From assembly GCA_000622025.1 (NCBI GenBank), contig JHWU01000016.1, forward strand, positions 1-64,000: a stretch of DNA of 64,000 bases, in the 5' to 3' direction. Both the position numbers and the translations under genes were made by a program. Positions 9,712 through 17,006 of this stretch are shown here, piece after piece. This DNA comes from Lachnospiraceae bacterium AD3010 (GTDB lineage Bacteria > Bacillota > Clostridia > Lachnospirales > Lachnospiraceae). The stretch's first letter is position 1. Every line of letters starts with the position of its first letter. Below the pieces are notes generated by a model. It saw nothing but the letters and a program-made list of their open reading frames with translations, had not been told where the DNA came from and ran no database searches.

Positions 9712-11364
9712 TCAGCTCCTGTATTTTTCCATATCCATGAGTTTTTCATGCTTTGCAACTATAGTAGTCACAACTGCGTCACCCGTTACATTGGCACAGG
9801 TCTGCATCATACCCATAATGGGATAGAGACCCATTATAAGGCTTATAGATTCCGCAGGTATCCCTATCTGAGGCACCAGAAGCGCAATACATACGAGGTT
9901 TCCTCCCGGTACTCCCGGGCTTCCCAGAGACAGCACTATAATGGAAATAAAGAGTGAGAGAAAGACGCTGCTCGTAACCTCGATATTAAAGATCTTTGCG
10001 AAAAACAGGGCGGAGATAATAAGCGCGATACAGCTTCCGTCCATATTTATCGTAGCTCCCAGCGGAAGCGAGAATGAATAGACCTTTGGTGAAACCCCCA
10101 TCTCATCGCACTGCTTTATGGATGTGGGAAGAGCCGCATTACTTGAAGCAAAGGTGAAGGCTGCAGTCATTGCGGGATAGTATTTCGAAAGGAAGGTAAA
10201 GGGATTTAATCCTCCGAGTATCAGCAATAGCAGGAGATATATGATTATCATAACTATATCTCCGAAGTAGATGACCGGCACCCATAGAATCACGCTTGCC
10301 AGTTCCTTTAGATCCATTGCTATCATCATCTTGGCCATTGAACAGAAAACGACCAGCGGGATAAATCCCACAAGAACAGTGGTGATCTTCGAGAATACCT
10401 CGTAAAAGGCCGACAGGATTTCCCTGACAATAGGGAAATTCCTTGATAGTACCGCTGCTGCAAGGCCAAGTAAAAGTGCAATAAAGATGATCTGCAGCAT
10501 TTCCGATTTCTGGAACGGAGTAATGATATCCGAAGGAACGATCCCCACCAGGGTATCCTTAATGGAAATATTCACACTTTCTCCCTTTGCCAGCGTGTCT
10601 GCGGCAGCCTCCGCCGATACCGCATCCGCAAGGGACGGATTACCTATGGGGAATAGCTGGTATGTAAAGTATCCCACCCAGACAGCGATGATGGATGTGA
10701 TCACGTACATTATAAATATCTTTCCCGCGATACGTCCGAGAGCCTTGATATCACCAAAGTCTGCGATGCTGGCAGCTATGGAGAAGAATACGAGCGGCGC
10801 AACAATCAGCTTCAATGAATTCATAAAAACGGTGTATATGGGTACAAAAAGATTCGTGCTTATACCCTTGGACACCTCAGCAGGAAGTGCGGACTGCATA
10901 ACAAGTCCGGTCACTACACCAAGCAAAAGAGCGATAAGGGTGAAGACAAGTCCGGCGAAATGAGATTTTTTAGCCGTTAATAATACGGAATTTATGCCGT
11001 TACTGTTGGAGATACGGAGATTATCCCCCAGTATCCTGTTTATGAGTCTCTGCAAAACGGCATTAGCCTCATCATCCTCCTGATCAAAAAGGAACTCCTT
11101 TTCTATATCGGAGGCACTGAATGCACTGCCTCTTGCTGTGAACTTGATCTTCACATTACCAAGGAACCCGCTGATTTCGATCTTCATCTGTTCCGAGGGA
11201 TCCGTCGCGTTGGAAATAAGCTTTGCCAGCACTTCCTCCGACGAAAGCACCGCTTTTGCAGTTTCCTTTGATGATAACTTATACTCCTTTAGGGTATCTC
11301 GGATAAAATCCATTCCAGATGGAATGCTGGAAGTACTGCAATTCAATACTATTTTTTTGCTCAT
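9712..11364 (-). CDS. Dicarboxylate/amino acid:cation symporter (DAACS) with extra N-terminal cytosolic domain
   Basis: A 550-aa protein whose residues about 135-545 are a glutamate/dicarboxylate:Na+/H+ symporter: re-entrant loop 1 AFTFASSNAALPTS (402-415), NMDGS in TM7 (440-444), loop 2 GSPGVPGG (481-488) and a TGDA motif in TM8 (527-530). Typical relatives are about 400-430 aa. Here an extra about 130 residues precede the first membrane helix. They resemble a small RsbW/GHKL ATPase-like fold (SSEEVLAKLISNA as an N-box-like helix, then a beta strand and ARGSAF where the D-x-G box would be). I infer a degenerate regulatory domain. AGGAAGGGGG precedes the ATG. It is monocistronic, with its own -10. 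Confidence 0.85.
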   Translation of the reverse strand: MSKKIVLNCSTSSIPSGMDFIRDTLKEYKLSSKETAKAVLSSEEVLAKLISNATDPSEQMKIEISGFLGNVKIKFTARGSAFSASDIEKEFLFDQEDDEANAVLQRLINRILGDNLRISNSNGINSVLLTAKKSHFAGLVFTLIALLLGVVTGLVMQSALPAEVSKGISTNLFVPIYTVFMNSLKLIVAPLVFFSIAASIADFGDIKALGRIAGKIFIMYVITSIIAVWVGYFTYQLFPIGNPSLADAVSAEAAADTLAKGESVNISIKDTLVGIVPSDIITPFQKSEMLQIIFIALLLGLAAAVLSRNFPIVREILSAFYEVFSKITTVLVGFIPLVVFCSMAKMMIAMDLKELASVILWVPVIYFGDIVMIIIYLLLLLILGGLNPFTFLSKYYPAMTAAFTFASSNAALPTSIKQCDEMGVSPKVYSFSLPLGATINMDGSCIALIISALFFAKIFNIEVTSSVFLSLFISIIVLSLGSPGVPGGNLVCIALLVPQIGIPAESISLIMGLYPIMGMMQTCANVTGDAVVTTIVAKHEKLMDMEKYRS

Positions 11365-11415
11365 ATTTCCCCCTTCCTGTTTACTAAGCTATAATAAATA
11401 GATAATTTAAATTGC

Positions 11416-11421
11416 ATTATA
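11416..11421 (-). promoter_or_regulatory. -10 element upstream of the symporter gene
   Basis: On the minus strand a TATAAT hexamer preceded by TGA lies about 50 nt before the ATG. A TGACTT-like -35 is visible 18 nt further upstream but matches poorly. Confidence 0.45.
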
Positions 11422-11531
11422 TCATGAATTGGTCATTAGAAGTCATATTTTCTTATGACTTTACTTTGAAAGTACATAAAGCCTGTAACCGTTCCGCGAG
11501 GGCTTTGCGAAGCAAAATCCCGAGTTGTGCA

Positions 11532-11632
11532 GCGGTTTTGCGCTCGGCGAAGCCGAATTGCAATCGCAAAACCGCCACTAAACGCCACTTTAACTTATGG
11601 TGGTATCATGGAATATGTTATGGGCGTTTAGT
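11532..11632. repeat. Nested foldback repeats upstream of tRNA-Leu
   Basis: Two perfect inverted repeats follow one another. The first has 11-bp arms GCGGTTTTGCG (11532-11542) and its complement (11565-11575), enclosing a smaller TCGGC/GCCGA hairpin. The second has 11-bp arms CACTAAACGCC (11576-11586) and its complement (11622-11632). The AAACGCC/GGCGTTT arm sequence recurs at 16968-17001. They look like REP-type palindromes. Confidence 0.75.
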
Positions 11633-11662
11633 GACTTTTCCAATATCGATTCAGATTGTGTA

Positions 11663-11691
11663 TTGACTTTTGTTTTCCTGAATGGTAATAT
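11663..11691 (+). promoter_or_regulatory. Promoter of tRNA-Leu
   Basis: A TTGACT -35 (11663-11668) and a TAATAT -10 (11686-11691) are separated by exactly 17 bp. They lie about 42 bp before the tRNA, on the same strand. Confidence 0.75.
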
Positions 11692-11732
11692 ATCACTCGT
11701 GCCGTGCGGTGAGAGCCTATCCGGTGCAGTAA

Positions 11733-11816
11733 GCGGAAGTGTCGGAACTGGCAGACGAGCAAGACTAAGGATCTTGTGAGCGCAAGCTTGTGTGGGTTCA
11801 AGTCCCATCTTCCGCA
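11733..11816 (+). tRNA. tRNA-Leu (anticodon AAG)
   Basis: An 84-nt class II tRNA. The acceptor stem GCGGAAG (11733-11739) pairs with CTTCCGC (11809-11815), followed by discriminator A. The anticodon stem CAAGA/TCTTG holds the loop CTAAGGA, so the anticodon is AAG at 11767-11769 (decoding CUN; A34 would need conversion to inosine). A long variable arm (GAGCGCAAGCTT region) and the T-arm GGGTTCAAGTCCC are present. CCA is not encoded. It is the only tRNA on the plus strand here. Confidence 0.93.
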
Positions 11817-11866
11817 GAAAAACAAAAAGGGTTAAGCCTGGAGGGCTTGACCCTTTTTGTTTTTCT
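11816..11866 (+). terminator. Terminator hairpin of tRNA-Leu
   Basis: A very long inverted repeat (about 23-bp arms with one G-T mismatch, loop TGGA) starts at the last tRNA base. The right arm contains CCCTTTTTGTTTTTCT, giving the U-rich tract. Confidence 0.8.
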
Positions 11867-11909
11867 GCCGAGGAGTCCCTTGAAGCCCAGGCTTCAAGGT
11901 CTCCTCGGC
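11867..11909. repeat. Long hairpin (about 20-bp arms) after the tRNA-Leu terminator
   Basis: The arms start with GCCGAGGAG and end with CTCCTCGGC; the middle arms CCTTGAAGCC/GGCTTCAAGG pair around a 2-nt centre. There is no T-tract, so it is a palindromic repeat rather than a terminator. Confidence 0.75.
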
Positions 11910-11938
11910 ATAAATGCCTCGTCGGTCGGTTCGGTGGG

Positions 11939-12200
11939 AAAAAGGTCCACCGGACCTTTTTCTGTTTCCACCTCACCCCATCTTCCGCAATTAACTTAGC
12001 TATTCGCGGCCGCGAAAGGTCCACTGGACCTTTCGCCATCTTCCGCAGTATATAAGTACCTGCCCATTTTAGCTGGTTCCTTTTTTTGCGGAACAGACTT
12101 GAAGAGGCTTCGCCTGTTCAAGTCTGCGGGCCGCAGCCGCGCTCGGCGCGGCTATTCGCGGCCGCGAAAGGTCCACCGGACCTTTCGCCATCTTCCGCAG
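11939..12200 (+). repeat. Array of three hairpins, each followed by a copy of the tRNA-Leu 3' end
   Basis: The hairpin AAAGGTCCACYGGACCTTT occurs at 11941-11959, 12015-12033 and 12167-12185. Each is followed by CATCTTCCGCA, the last 11 nt of the tRNA-Leu gene, at 11979-11989, 12037-12047 and 12189-12199. With the tRNA itself this makes four copies of the 3' end in about 390 bp. No integrase gene is nearby. Confidence 0.8.
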
Positions 12201-12266
12201 TATATTAATTCCTGCTCTTTTGAGCTGGTATTTTTTTTTCAGATCAGACTTGAAGAGGCTTCGCCT
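11999..12266. repeat. 117-bp direct duplication (copies at 11999-12115 and 12151-12266)
   Basis: Both copies begin GCTATTCGCGGCCGCGAAAGG and end CAGACTTGAAGAGGCTTCGC plus CT, with a few substitutions between. The copies are 151-152 bp apart. Copy 2 carries the real last codons and stop of the ABC ATPase gene; copy 1 carries a duplicate of that gene end, extended into a CAGACTTGAA/TTCAAGTCTG hairpin. Confidence 0.8.
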
Positions 12267-12966
12267 TTTCATCCGATTCTATCCGGGCATTTTTTACCCT
12301 TATGACCCTGTCCGCAATTTCAGCGAATGAATCATTATGGGTCACCATCACCACCGTTCTGCCCTCCTTACGGCTTAAATCCTGAAGAAGCTTTAGGATC
12401 TCATTACCAGTATTGGTGTCGAGCGCTCCCGTGGGTTCATCGCAGAGTAAAAGTCTCGGGTTCTTCGCGATAGCTCTTGCGATTGATATCCGCTGCTGCT
12501 CTCCGCCGGAAAGCTGGGAAGGAAAATGATGCATCCTTTCCTTAAGCCCAACTTTCTCTATAGCCTCCTCCGGTCTCATAACCTCTATCTCTCCCTTATT
12601 CCACACCGACTTTTTACTGGAATGGGCCCGTACATCCTTCATCAAAGCCACATTTTCATAGGCAGTGAGCGTGGGAATAAGATTATAAAACTGAAAGACC
12701 ACTCCCACGTTCCAGGCTCTGTAATCCGTGAGCTCATTATCCTTATATTTTGCAATATTCTCACCGTCAAAAAGAAAATCCCCTTCGGTAGGTGAATCCA
12801 TTCCACCCAGTATATTTAAAAGGGTGCTCTTTCCTGCTCCAGACGGTCCGAGTATTACTACAAACTCCCCCTCATTAAGCTGAAGGTCAATATCATGAAC
12901 TGCGTAGAAGCTCCGTTCACCCATGGTATAGGAACGGCTTATTTTCTTTAATTCAATCAAGGACAT
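12244..12966 (-). CDS. ABC transporter ATP-binding protein (MacB/LolD type)
   Basis: About 240 aa; it powers the efflux/lipoprotein-type exporter encoded by the two upstream genes. Walker [11 protein letters not shown]-loop [17 protein letters not shown], signature [15 protein letters not shown], Walker [13 protein letters not shown] and the H-loop MVTHND are all present. The start is set at [17 protein letters not shown] (12966), the usual family N-terminus; an in-frame ATG 27 bp upstream (12993) also exists. It overlaps the adaptor gene stop by 14 bp from this start. The last codons (KAKPLQV, stop) lie in copy 2 of the 117-bp duplication, so the gene end may have been reshaped by the repeat. 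Confidence 0.93.
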   Translation of the reverse strand: MSLIELKKISRSYTMGERSFYAVHDIDLQLNEGEFVVILGPSGAGKSTLLNILGGMDSPTEGDFLFDGENIAKYKDNELTDYRAWNVGVVFQFYNLIPTLTAYENVALMKDVRAHSSKKSVWNKGEIEVMRPEEAIEKVGLKERMHHFPSQLSGGEQQRISIARAIAKNPRLLLCDEPTGALDTNTGNEILKLLQDLSRKEGRTVVMVTHNDSFAEIADRVIRVKNARIESDEKAKPLQV

Positions 12967-14437
12967 ATCTCGCCCGTCCTCCCACAGATTCATCTGTAAC
13001 AGAATCAGTTATGACTATATCACCCTGACTAAGGCCGCTCTTTATCTCCACCTTATCCTCTGTAACGATCCCTGACGTCACGTATACTTTGTTTATCCTG
13101 CCTTCCTTAACGGTATAGCAGTAATCCCCACTGTCATCACTGTAAAAGGCTTCAACGGGGATGATCAGTGTGTTGTCCACAGCATCCGTATATATGGATA
13201 CATCCGCTTCCATATCGATAATAGCCAGGTCTCCGGCATCGGGAATAGATACCTCCACTTCAACTCTGCTCTTATCCGATGCGTCCCTGGTGGCGAGATA
13301 ATTGATCTTTTTCACCACCCCTTCATATTCCCTGCCGCCTATCAGGGTCACGGCCTTCTGTCCTGTCTTTACATCCGCTATATCGTACCTGCTTATTTCA
13401 GCCCTGCACACCAGATCCTCCGTTGTCTCCAGGGTAAAAAGAGGGGTTCCCTCTGTCACAAAGGCTCCGTCCTGAACATTGAGCTCCGTAATCACACCGG
13501 CAAAATCCGTCTTTATCCCCTCCTCTGCTTTCTTAAGGTCTTCGGATACTTCCTCCTCCTCTTCGCGGCTTAGCTCCGTATTTTTTCTTAAAGCCTCCTT
13601 CTCATCCTCATTCATTATCATATTTTCATAGGTGGCTTTTCGGGATCTGGCCTCTGTCCAGTTCCTTGTAATATCCTCCATCACGTTATTCACATCGTTA
13701 AGAGCTGCATTTTCTTCAGGCGTGGCCGCCCCCGCACTTGTTACATAGAGACCCTTCTTCAGCTCGGAAAGCTCCTCGTTAAGCCTGTCAACCTCCTTTT
13801 CAGCCTTCTTTATATCCTTTACGGTCTTTTCACTGTAGTCGTCTTCATCCTTTGTCCCGTATCCCGTAGCCTTGTTCTTCTTATGCCGGCTTTCCGCGAT
13901 CTCCCTCTCTTTCTCTGCGATCTCCTTATTAACGGAATCTATCTGGCACTGGACCGCGTACTGTCTTGCAAATTCCTCCTCCGTGATCTCATTCCCCTTT
14001 TCCCTGTACATCCAGTAAAGGGCCGCATAGGAATCGTCGTCATTCTTTGCATTTCTGTACTTTGACGCATTGCTGTCGCTTTCCTTTACCTTTCCGCTGT
14101 AATCGAGCTCTGCCTGTTCGGTCCTGATCTCCGCCTCCGTTAAAAGCCTTTTTAAGTCACTTTCGTCATATTTTATGATAGTCTCACCCTTACCGACCCT
14201 GTCGCCTGCTTTTACAGCCACGGACTCTACCGGTGCAGTGACTTTCGAATAATAGACCCTGTTCTCTGCTCCGTGGATCTTTCCGGTCTCCGTTATCTTA
14301 CCGGATATTTCCGACATTATGACCTCCGAAGCCATGTAGCTTTCCCCGAGACTCATGGCGTATACTGCGGATCCCCCCACGAGAGCTGCGGCGGCAACAA
14401 CGGCCGCGACCTTTAATACTTTAGTGTTTTTCATCAT
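12953..14437 (-). CDS. HlyD/MacA-like periplasmic-adaptor-type efflux subunit
   Basis: A 494-aa protein with an N-terminal membrane anchor (about residues 9-28) and an adaptor architecture: a lipoyl half (AVKAGDRVGKGETIIKYD), a long charged helical hairpin (about 100-310, rich in Lys/Glu), a second lipoyl half (FAGVITELNVQDGAFVTEGT) and beta-barrel regions (YEGVVKKINYLATRD). In Gram-positives such proteins link a MacB-like permease to substrate capture outside the membrane. It overlaps the permease gene stop/start by 4 bp (ATGA) and lies before the ATPase gene, so the order permease-adaptor-ATPase forms one operon. The substrate is not evident. Confidence 0.88.
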   Translation of the reverse strand: MMKNTKVLKVAAVVAAAALVGGSAVYAMSLGESYMASEVIMSEISGKITETGKIHGAENRVYYSKVTAPVESVAVKAGDRVGKGETIIKYDESDLKRLLTEAEIRTEQAELDYSGKVKESDSNASKYRNAKNDDDSYAALYWMYREKGNEITEEEFARQYAVQCQIDSVNKEIAEKEREIAESRHKKNKATGYGTKDEDDYSEKTVKDIKKAEKEVDRLNEELSELKKGLYVTSAGAATPEENAALNDVNNVMEDITRNWTEARSRKATYENMIMNEDEKEALRKNTELSREEEEEVSEDLKKAEEGIKTDFAGVITELNVQDGAFVTEGTPLFTLETTEDLVCRAEISRYDIADVKTGQKAVTLIGGREYEGVVKKINYLATRDASDKSRVEVEVSIPDAGDLAIIDMEADVSIYTDAVDNTLIIPVEAFYSDDSGDYCYTVKEGRINKVYVTSGIVTEDKVEIKSGLSQGDIVITDSVTDESVGGRARYVLD

Positions 14438-16755
14438 TCGATCCCCTTTAATGCTTCAACCATATCTATATCCTTTACCCTTGCGGACAGGAAAAAGCTC
14501 ACTGCCGCAGAAAGTATGACCGTTCCAAGTACGGCATACAGGTAGGACGGCAAAAATATTACCGCCCTGTAATCCATTGATTCCGGCATATCCGCCATTA
14601 TCCCTCTTAATAGGAGCCTGCCAAAGGGAATTCCGAGAATAACCCCGGCAACAGTGATCCACAGGTTCTGAAACTGCAGGATCTCCCTGATCTTTCCGGT
14701 CTTGAAGCCAAGTACTTTTAAGGTTGCCATTTCTCTTGACTTCTCCACGAAGGACAGAATCCCCTGATTATATAAGACCACCACTCCGAGAATTACTGCC
14801 CCGCTTATGAAAATAGCCATCATCATATACATCATCTCCTTCATCTGATCCATAGATCTCATCATTTCCTTTGTATCCTGCACTCCCGTGACCAGATCGT
14901 CATCCTTAAGCTCATCCTTCGGATCCACATTTGTAAGTATCATCAGCGGCTCAAAGTCGTACTCATGCTCCTCATATACCTCGCGGAACATGCTTATCCC
15001 CTGGGTTCCCGGATTCGCATATATCTGCATCACCCTGTCCTTCTGCCATTTATCGTCTCCGGTTAAATGCCATCGGACGAAATCTCCCTTCTCTATTCCA
15101 AGAGACTCCGCCATTTTTTTTGACATGGCTATCCCTTTTTCGGTAAGGAACTGGTGCTCAAAGGCATCTCCCTGGAAATGCATAAGGCTCCCCTTTTCAA
15201 GCACGGTAACGGATCCGCTTTTCCTTATATCCCCTGCCTCGAAATCAGCTCCTGTGATCTCTAAAAGCTGACCCTTATACTTTCTTGCATATTCATATGT
15301 CTCTTCATAGGTGGCATCCTCCTTCATAATGATCTGGTAAGAAGCCGTATTCAGCTCTCCGTACATCCAGTCGGTAATAAACTCTATGGAATCAAGGCAG
15401 CCGAAGGCTGTCAGCATAAGCATTGTACAGCCTGCCACTCCCACTATTCCCATTCCGGTCCTTATCTTATTTCGTCTCACATCCCTGAAATTCCACTGGG
15501 TAGCGAATCCCAGGCTTTGCCAGAACCTCCTTTTTTCAAACCAGGAGGGCTTTATGAGCTTCGGAGCCTCCGGTTTAAGTGTTTCTGCCGGAGGATACTT
15601 AAGCTCCTTTCTGCAGGAAAGAAAGCTCACAAGGGACGAAATGGCAACGGAAGCAGTAATCACAAATATCCCGGAGGAGGTAAGCTGCCCCTTCGCTCCG
15701 GGTATAAGATAGGTTTTCTTCATCATATTAAGGACAAGATCCACTATGTATTTATGCCCGGCCACCGCGCCGAGGACGCTTCCAAAAAGACTTAAGAAAA
15801 AGCCGTAGGAAATATAGTGAAGCGTTATGACATTCTTTGAGAATCCGAGAGCCTTTAAGGTTCCTATCTCCGTTCTCTGTCTCTTTGTAAGTCTGGTCAT
15901 TGTGGTTATTATCCCGAGTATTGAAATGATCATAAATACCACGGGGAACATGAATGACATACCCTTATGCTGATCCATCTCGGCCCTGAAGGTCTGGTAG
16001 CTTAAATTGTCGTCCTTATCGAGAACTGCCAGGCTGTCATCCTCCAGAGCGTCCTTTATCTTCGGATCCAGTGCCTTTTTTATATCCTTTTCACTTTTGC
16101 TTAAGGCGTTTTCATTATCGATACCGTACACATCCAGAACAAGCTCATTAAAAGCCGCATCCTCACCGGGATACTCGGATACGTCCATCCAGGCTGCCCC
16201 GTAAAAGCCGTAATCCGGCATCATTGAGGCGGTATCCTGCAGGAAATAAACATATTCCGGGTGTCTCACCGTCCCCATAAGCACGGTATCAAACTCCTTA
16301 CCCTCGTACTTCAATTTCACGCTGTCGCCTGTATTTATTCCGTTTTTCTCCGCGAAATTATAATCAAGCCACAGGCCCTTCGATCCCGGCATATATGTTT
16401 TTCCGCTTACCGGAGAAAGACAGGATATCTCATTTCCCTCAATAAAATTAAGATACAGATCCGCTTCCCTGTCCGGAAGCACCGCCTTCCCCTTTAGGGA
16501 TATCCTTCTCTCAGCCTTTTCTACGCCCTCTATGTCAAGAACCTTCCTTACATCATCAGACGAAAAATCCTTTCCCTGTACCCAGATATCCGCGAGAGCG
16601 CACTTTGTATAAAATGCATCCTCAGCCGCCGTAAAGCCCGCAACTTCGGAATCCATTCCCACGAATACAAAAAGTCCGAGGAATGACATTATAAATATTG
16701 AAAAAAACTGAACCTTATTTTTCCAAAGGTTCCTCAGCATATTCCTGAAAAGCAA
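14434..16755 (-). CDS. FtsX-like ABC efflux permease (MacB family)
   Basis: A 773-aa membrane protein with two FtsX modules. I count eight membrane segments: one at about residues 14-32, then a long extracellular part, three segments around 260-380, one after TGMGIVGVAGC, a second extracellular part, and three near the C-terminus. It starts with TTG at 16755, which has AAGGAG 6 nt upstream; the later ATG (16740) has a poorer site. It is first in the three-gene operon and lies about 45 bp downstream of a palindromic operator. The substrate may be a peptide, antibiotic or lipoprotein-like compound; this is not resolvable from sequence. Confidence 0.9.
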   Translation of the reverse strand: MLFRNMLRNLWKNKVQFFSIFIMSFLGLFVFVGMDSEVAGFTAAEDAFYTKCALADIWVQGKDFSSDDVRKVLDIEGVEKAERRISLKGKAVLPDREADLYLNFIEGNEISCLSPVSGKTYMPGSKGLWLDYNFAEKNGINTGDSVKLKYEGKEFDTVLMGTVRHPEYVYFLQDTASMMPDYGFYGAAWMDVSEYPGEDAAFNELVLDVYGIDNENALSKSEKDIKKALDPKIKDALEDDSLAVLDKDDNLSYQTFRAEMDQHKGMSFMFPVVFMIISILGIITTMTRLTKRQRTEIGTLKALGFSKNVITLHYISYGFFLSLFGSVLGAVAGHKYIVDLVLNMMKKTYLIPGAKGQLTSSGIFVITASVAISSLVSFLSCRKELKYPPAETLKPEAPKLIKPSWFEKRRFWQSLGFATQWNFRDVRRNKIRTGMGIVGVAGCTMLMLTAFGCLDSIEFITDWMYGELNTASYQIIMKEDATYEETYEYARKYKGQLLEITGADFEAGDIRKSGSVTVLEKGSLMHFQGDAFEHQFLTEKGIAMSKKMAESLGIEKGDFVRWHLTGDDKWQKDRVMQIYANPGTQGISMFREVYEEHEYDFEPLMILTNVDPKDELKDDDLVTGVQDTKEMMRSMDQMKEMMYMMMAIFISGAVILGVVVLYNQGILSFVEKSREMATLKVLGFKTGKIREILQFQNLWITVAGVILGIPFGRLLLRGIMADMPESMDYRAVIFLPSYLYAVLGTVILSAAVSFFLSARVKDIDMVEALKGIE

Positions 16756-16798
16756 GCTTCTCTCCTTACGCTTTTGCCCTGAAACACCTTTTCCTTAC

Positions 16799-16814
16799 GT
16801 TAGATATATCTAAC
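16799..16814. promoter_or_regulatory. Operator-like 16-bp palindrome GTTAGATATATCTAAC
   Basis: A perfect inverted repeat that starts about 12 bp downstream of the efflux operon -10, so it would cover the transcription start. It has the size of a dimeric TetR, PadR or MarR-type repressor site. No regulator gene is adjacent. Confidence 0.6.
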
Positions 16815-16825
16815 TCCGGTTATTT

Positions 16826-16854
16826 ATTATACCCCACTTTGGGTGGGGTTTAAA
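16826..16854 (-). promoter_or_regulatory. Promoter of the MacAB-like efflux operon
   Basis: On the minus strand TTTAAA (16854-16849), a 17-bp spacer, then a perfect TATAAT (16831-16826). The spacer itself is a CCCCAC/GTGGGG inverted repeat, a second possible protein site. The start would fall near the 16799-16814 palindrome. Confidence 0.7.
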
Positions 16855-16860
16855 GTCTTT

Positions 16861-17002
16861 TTATGGTAAGCGAAATTATAAATTTCGCTTACCATAACGC
16901 TCCGCGAGGATGCGCACGGATTTTGTAAGGAAATATGCGGCTTTCAGCCGCCAAAATCCGGCGCAGTAAACGCCAAAACGAAAAGAGTTTTTGGCGTTTA
17001 CT
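16861..17002. repeat. Composite foldback of three hairpins between the efflux operon and pyrophosphatase gene
   Basis: First, a 37-bp element with perfect 17-bp arms (16861-16877 and 16881-16897). Second, arms around GGATTTTG/CAAAATCC with a GCGGC/GCCGC inner hairpin (about 16911-16965). Third, arms AGTAAACGCCAAAA and its complement (16965-16978, 16989-17002), placed so that it could also terminate the pyrophosphatase transcript. Confidence 0.75.
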
Positions 17003-17006
17003 ATAT

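Noticed and set aside
11590-12039. Minus-strand frame of 149 codons over tRNA-Leu and repeats
   Set aside because: It is the antisense translation of the tRNA and hairpins (a common spurious prediction), with no ribosome site.
11667-12200. Integrated prophage or genomic island at tRNA-Leu
   Set aside because: The tRNA 3' end is duplicated, but no integrase, phage or cargo gene lies between the copies; kept only as a repeat finding.
12069-12272. Minus-strand 67-codon frame ending in copy 1 of the duplication
   Set aside because: It spans both repeat copies and reads a duplicated fragment of the ABC ATPase end; no ribosome site or family.
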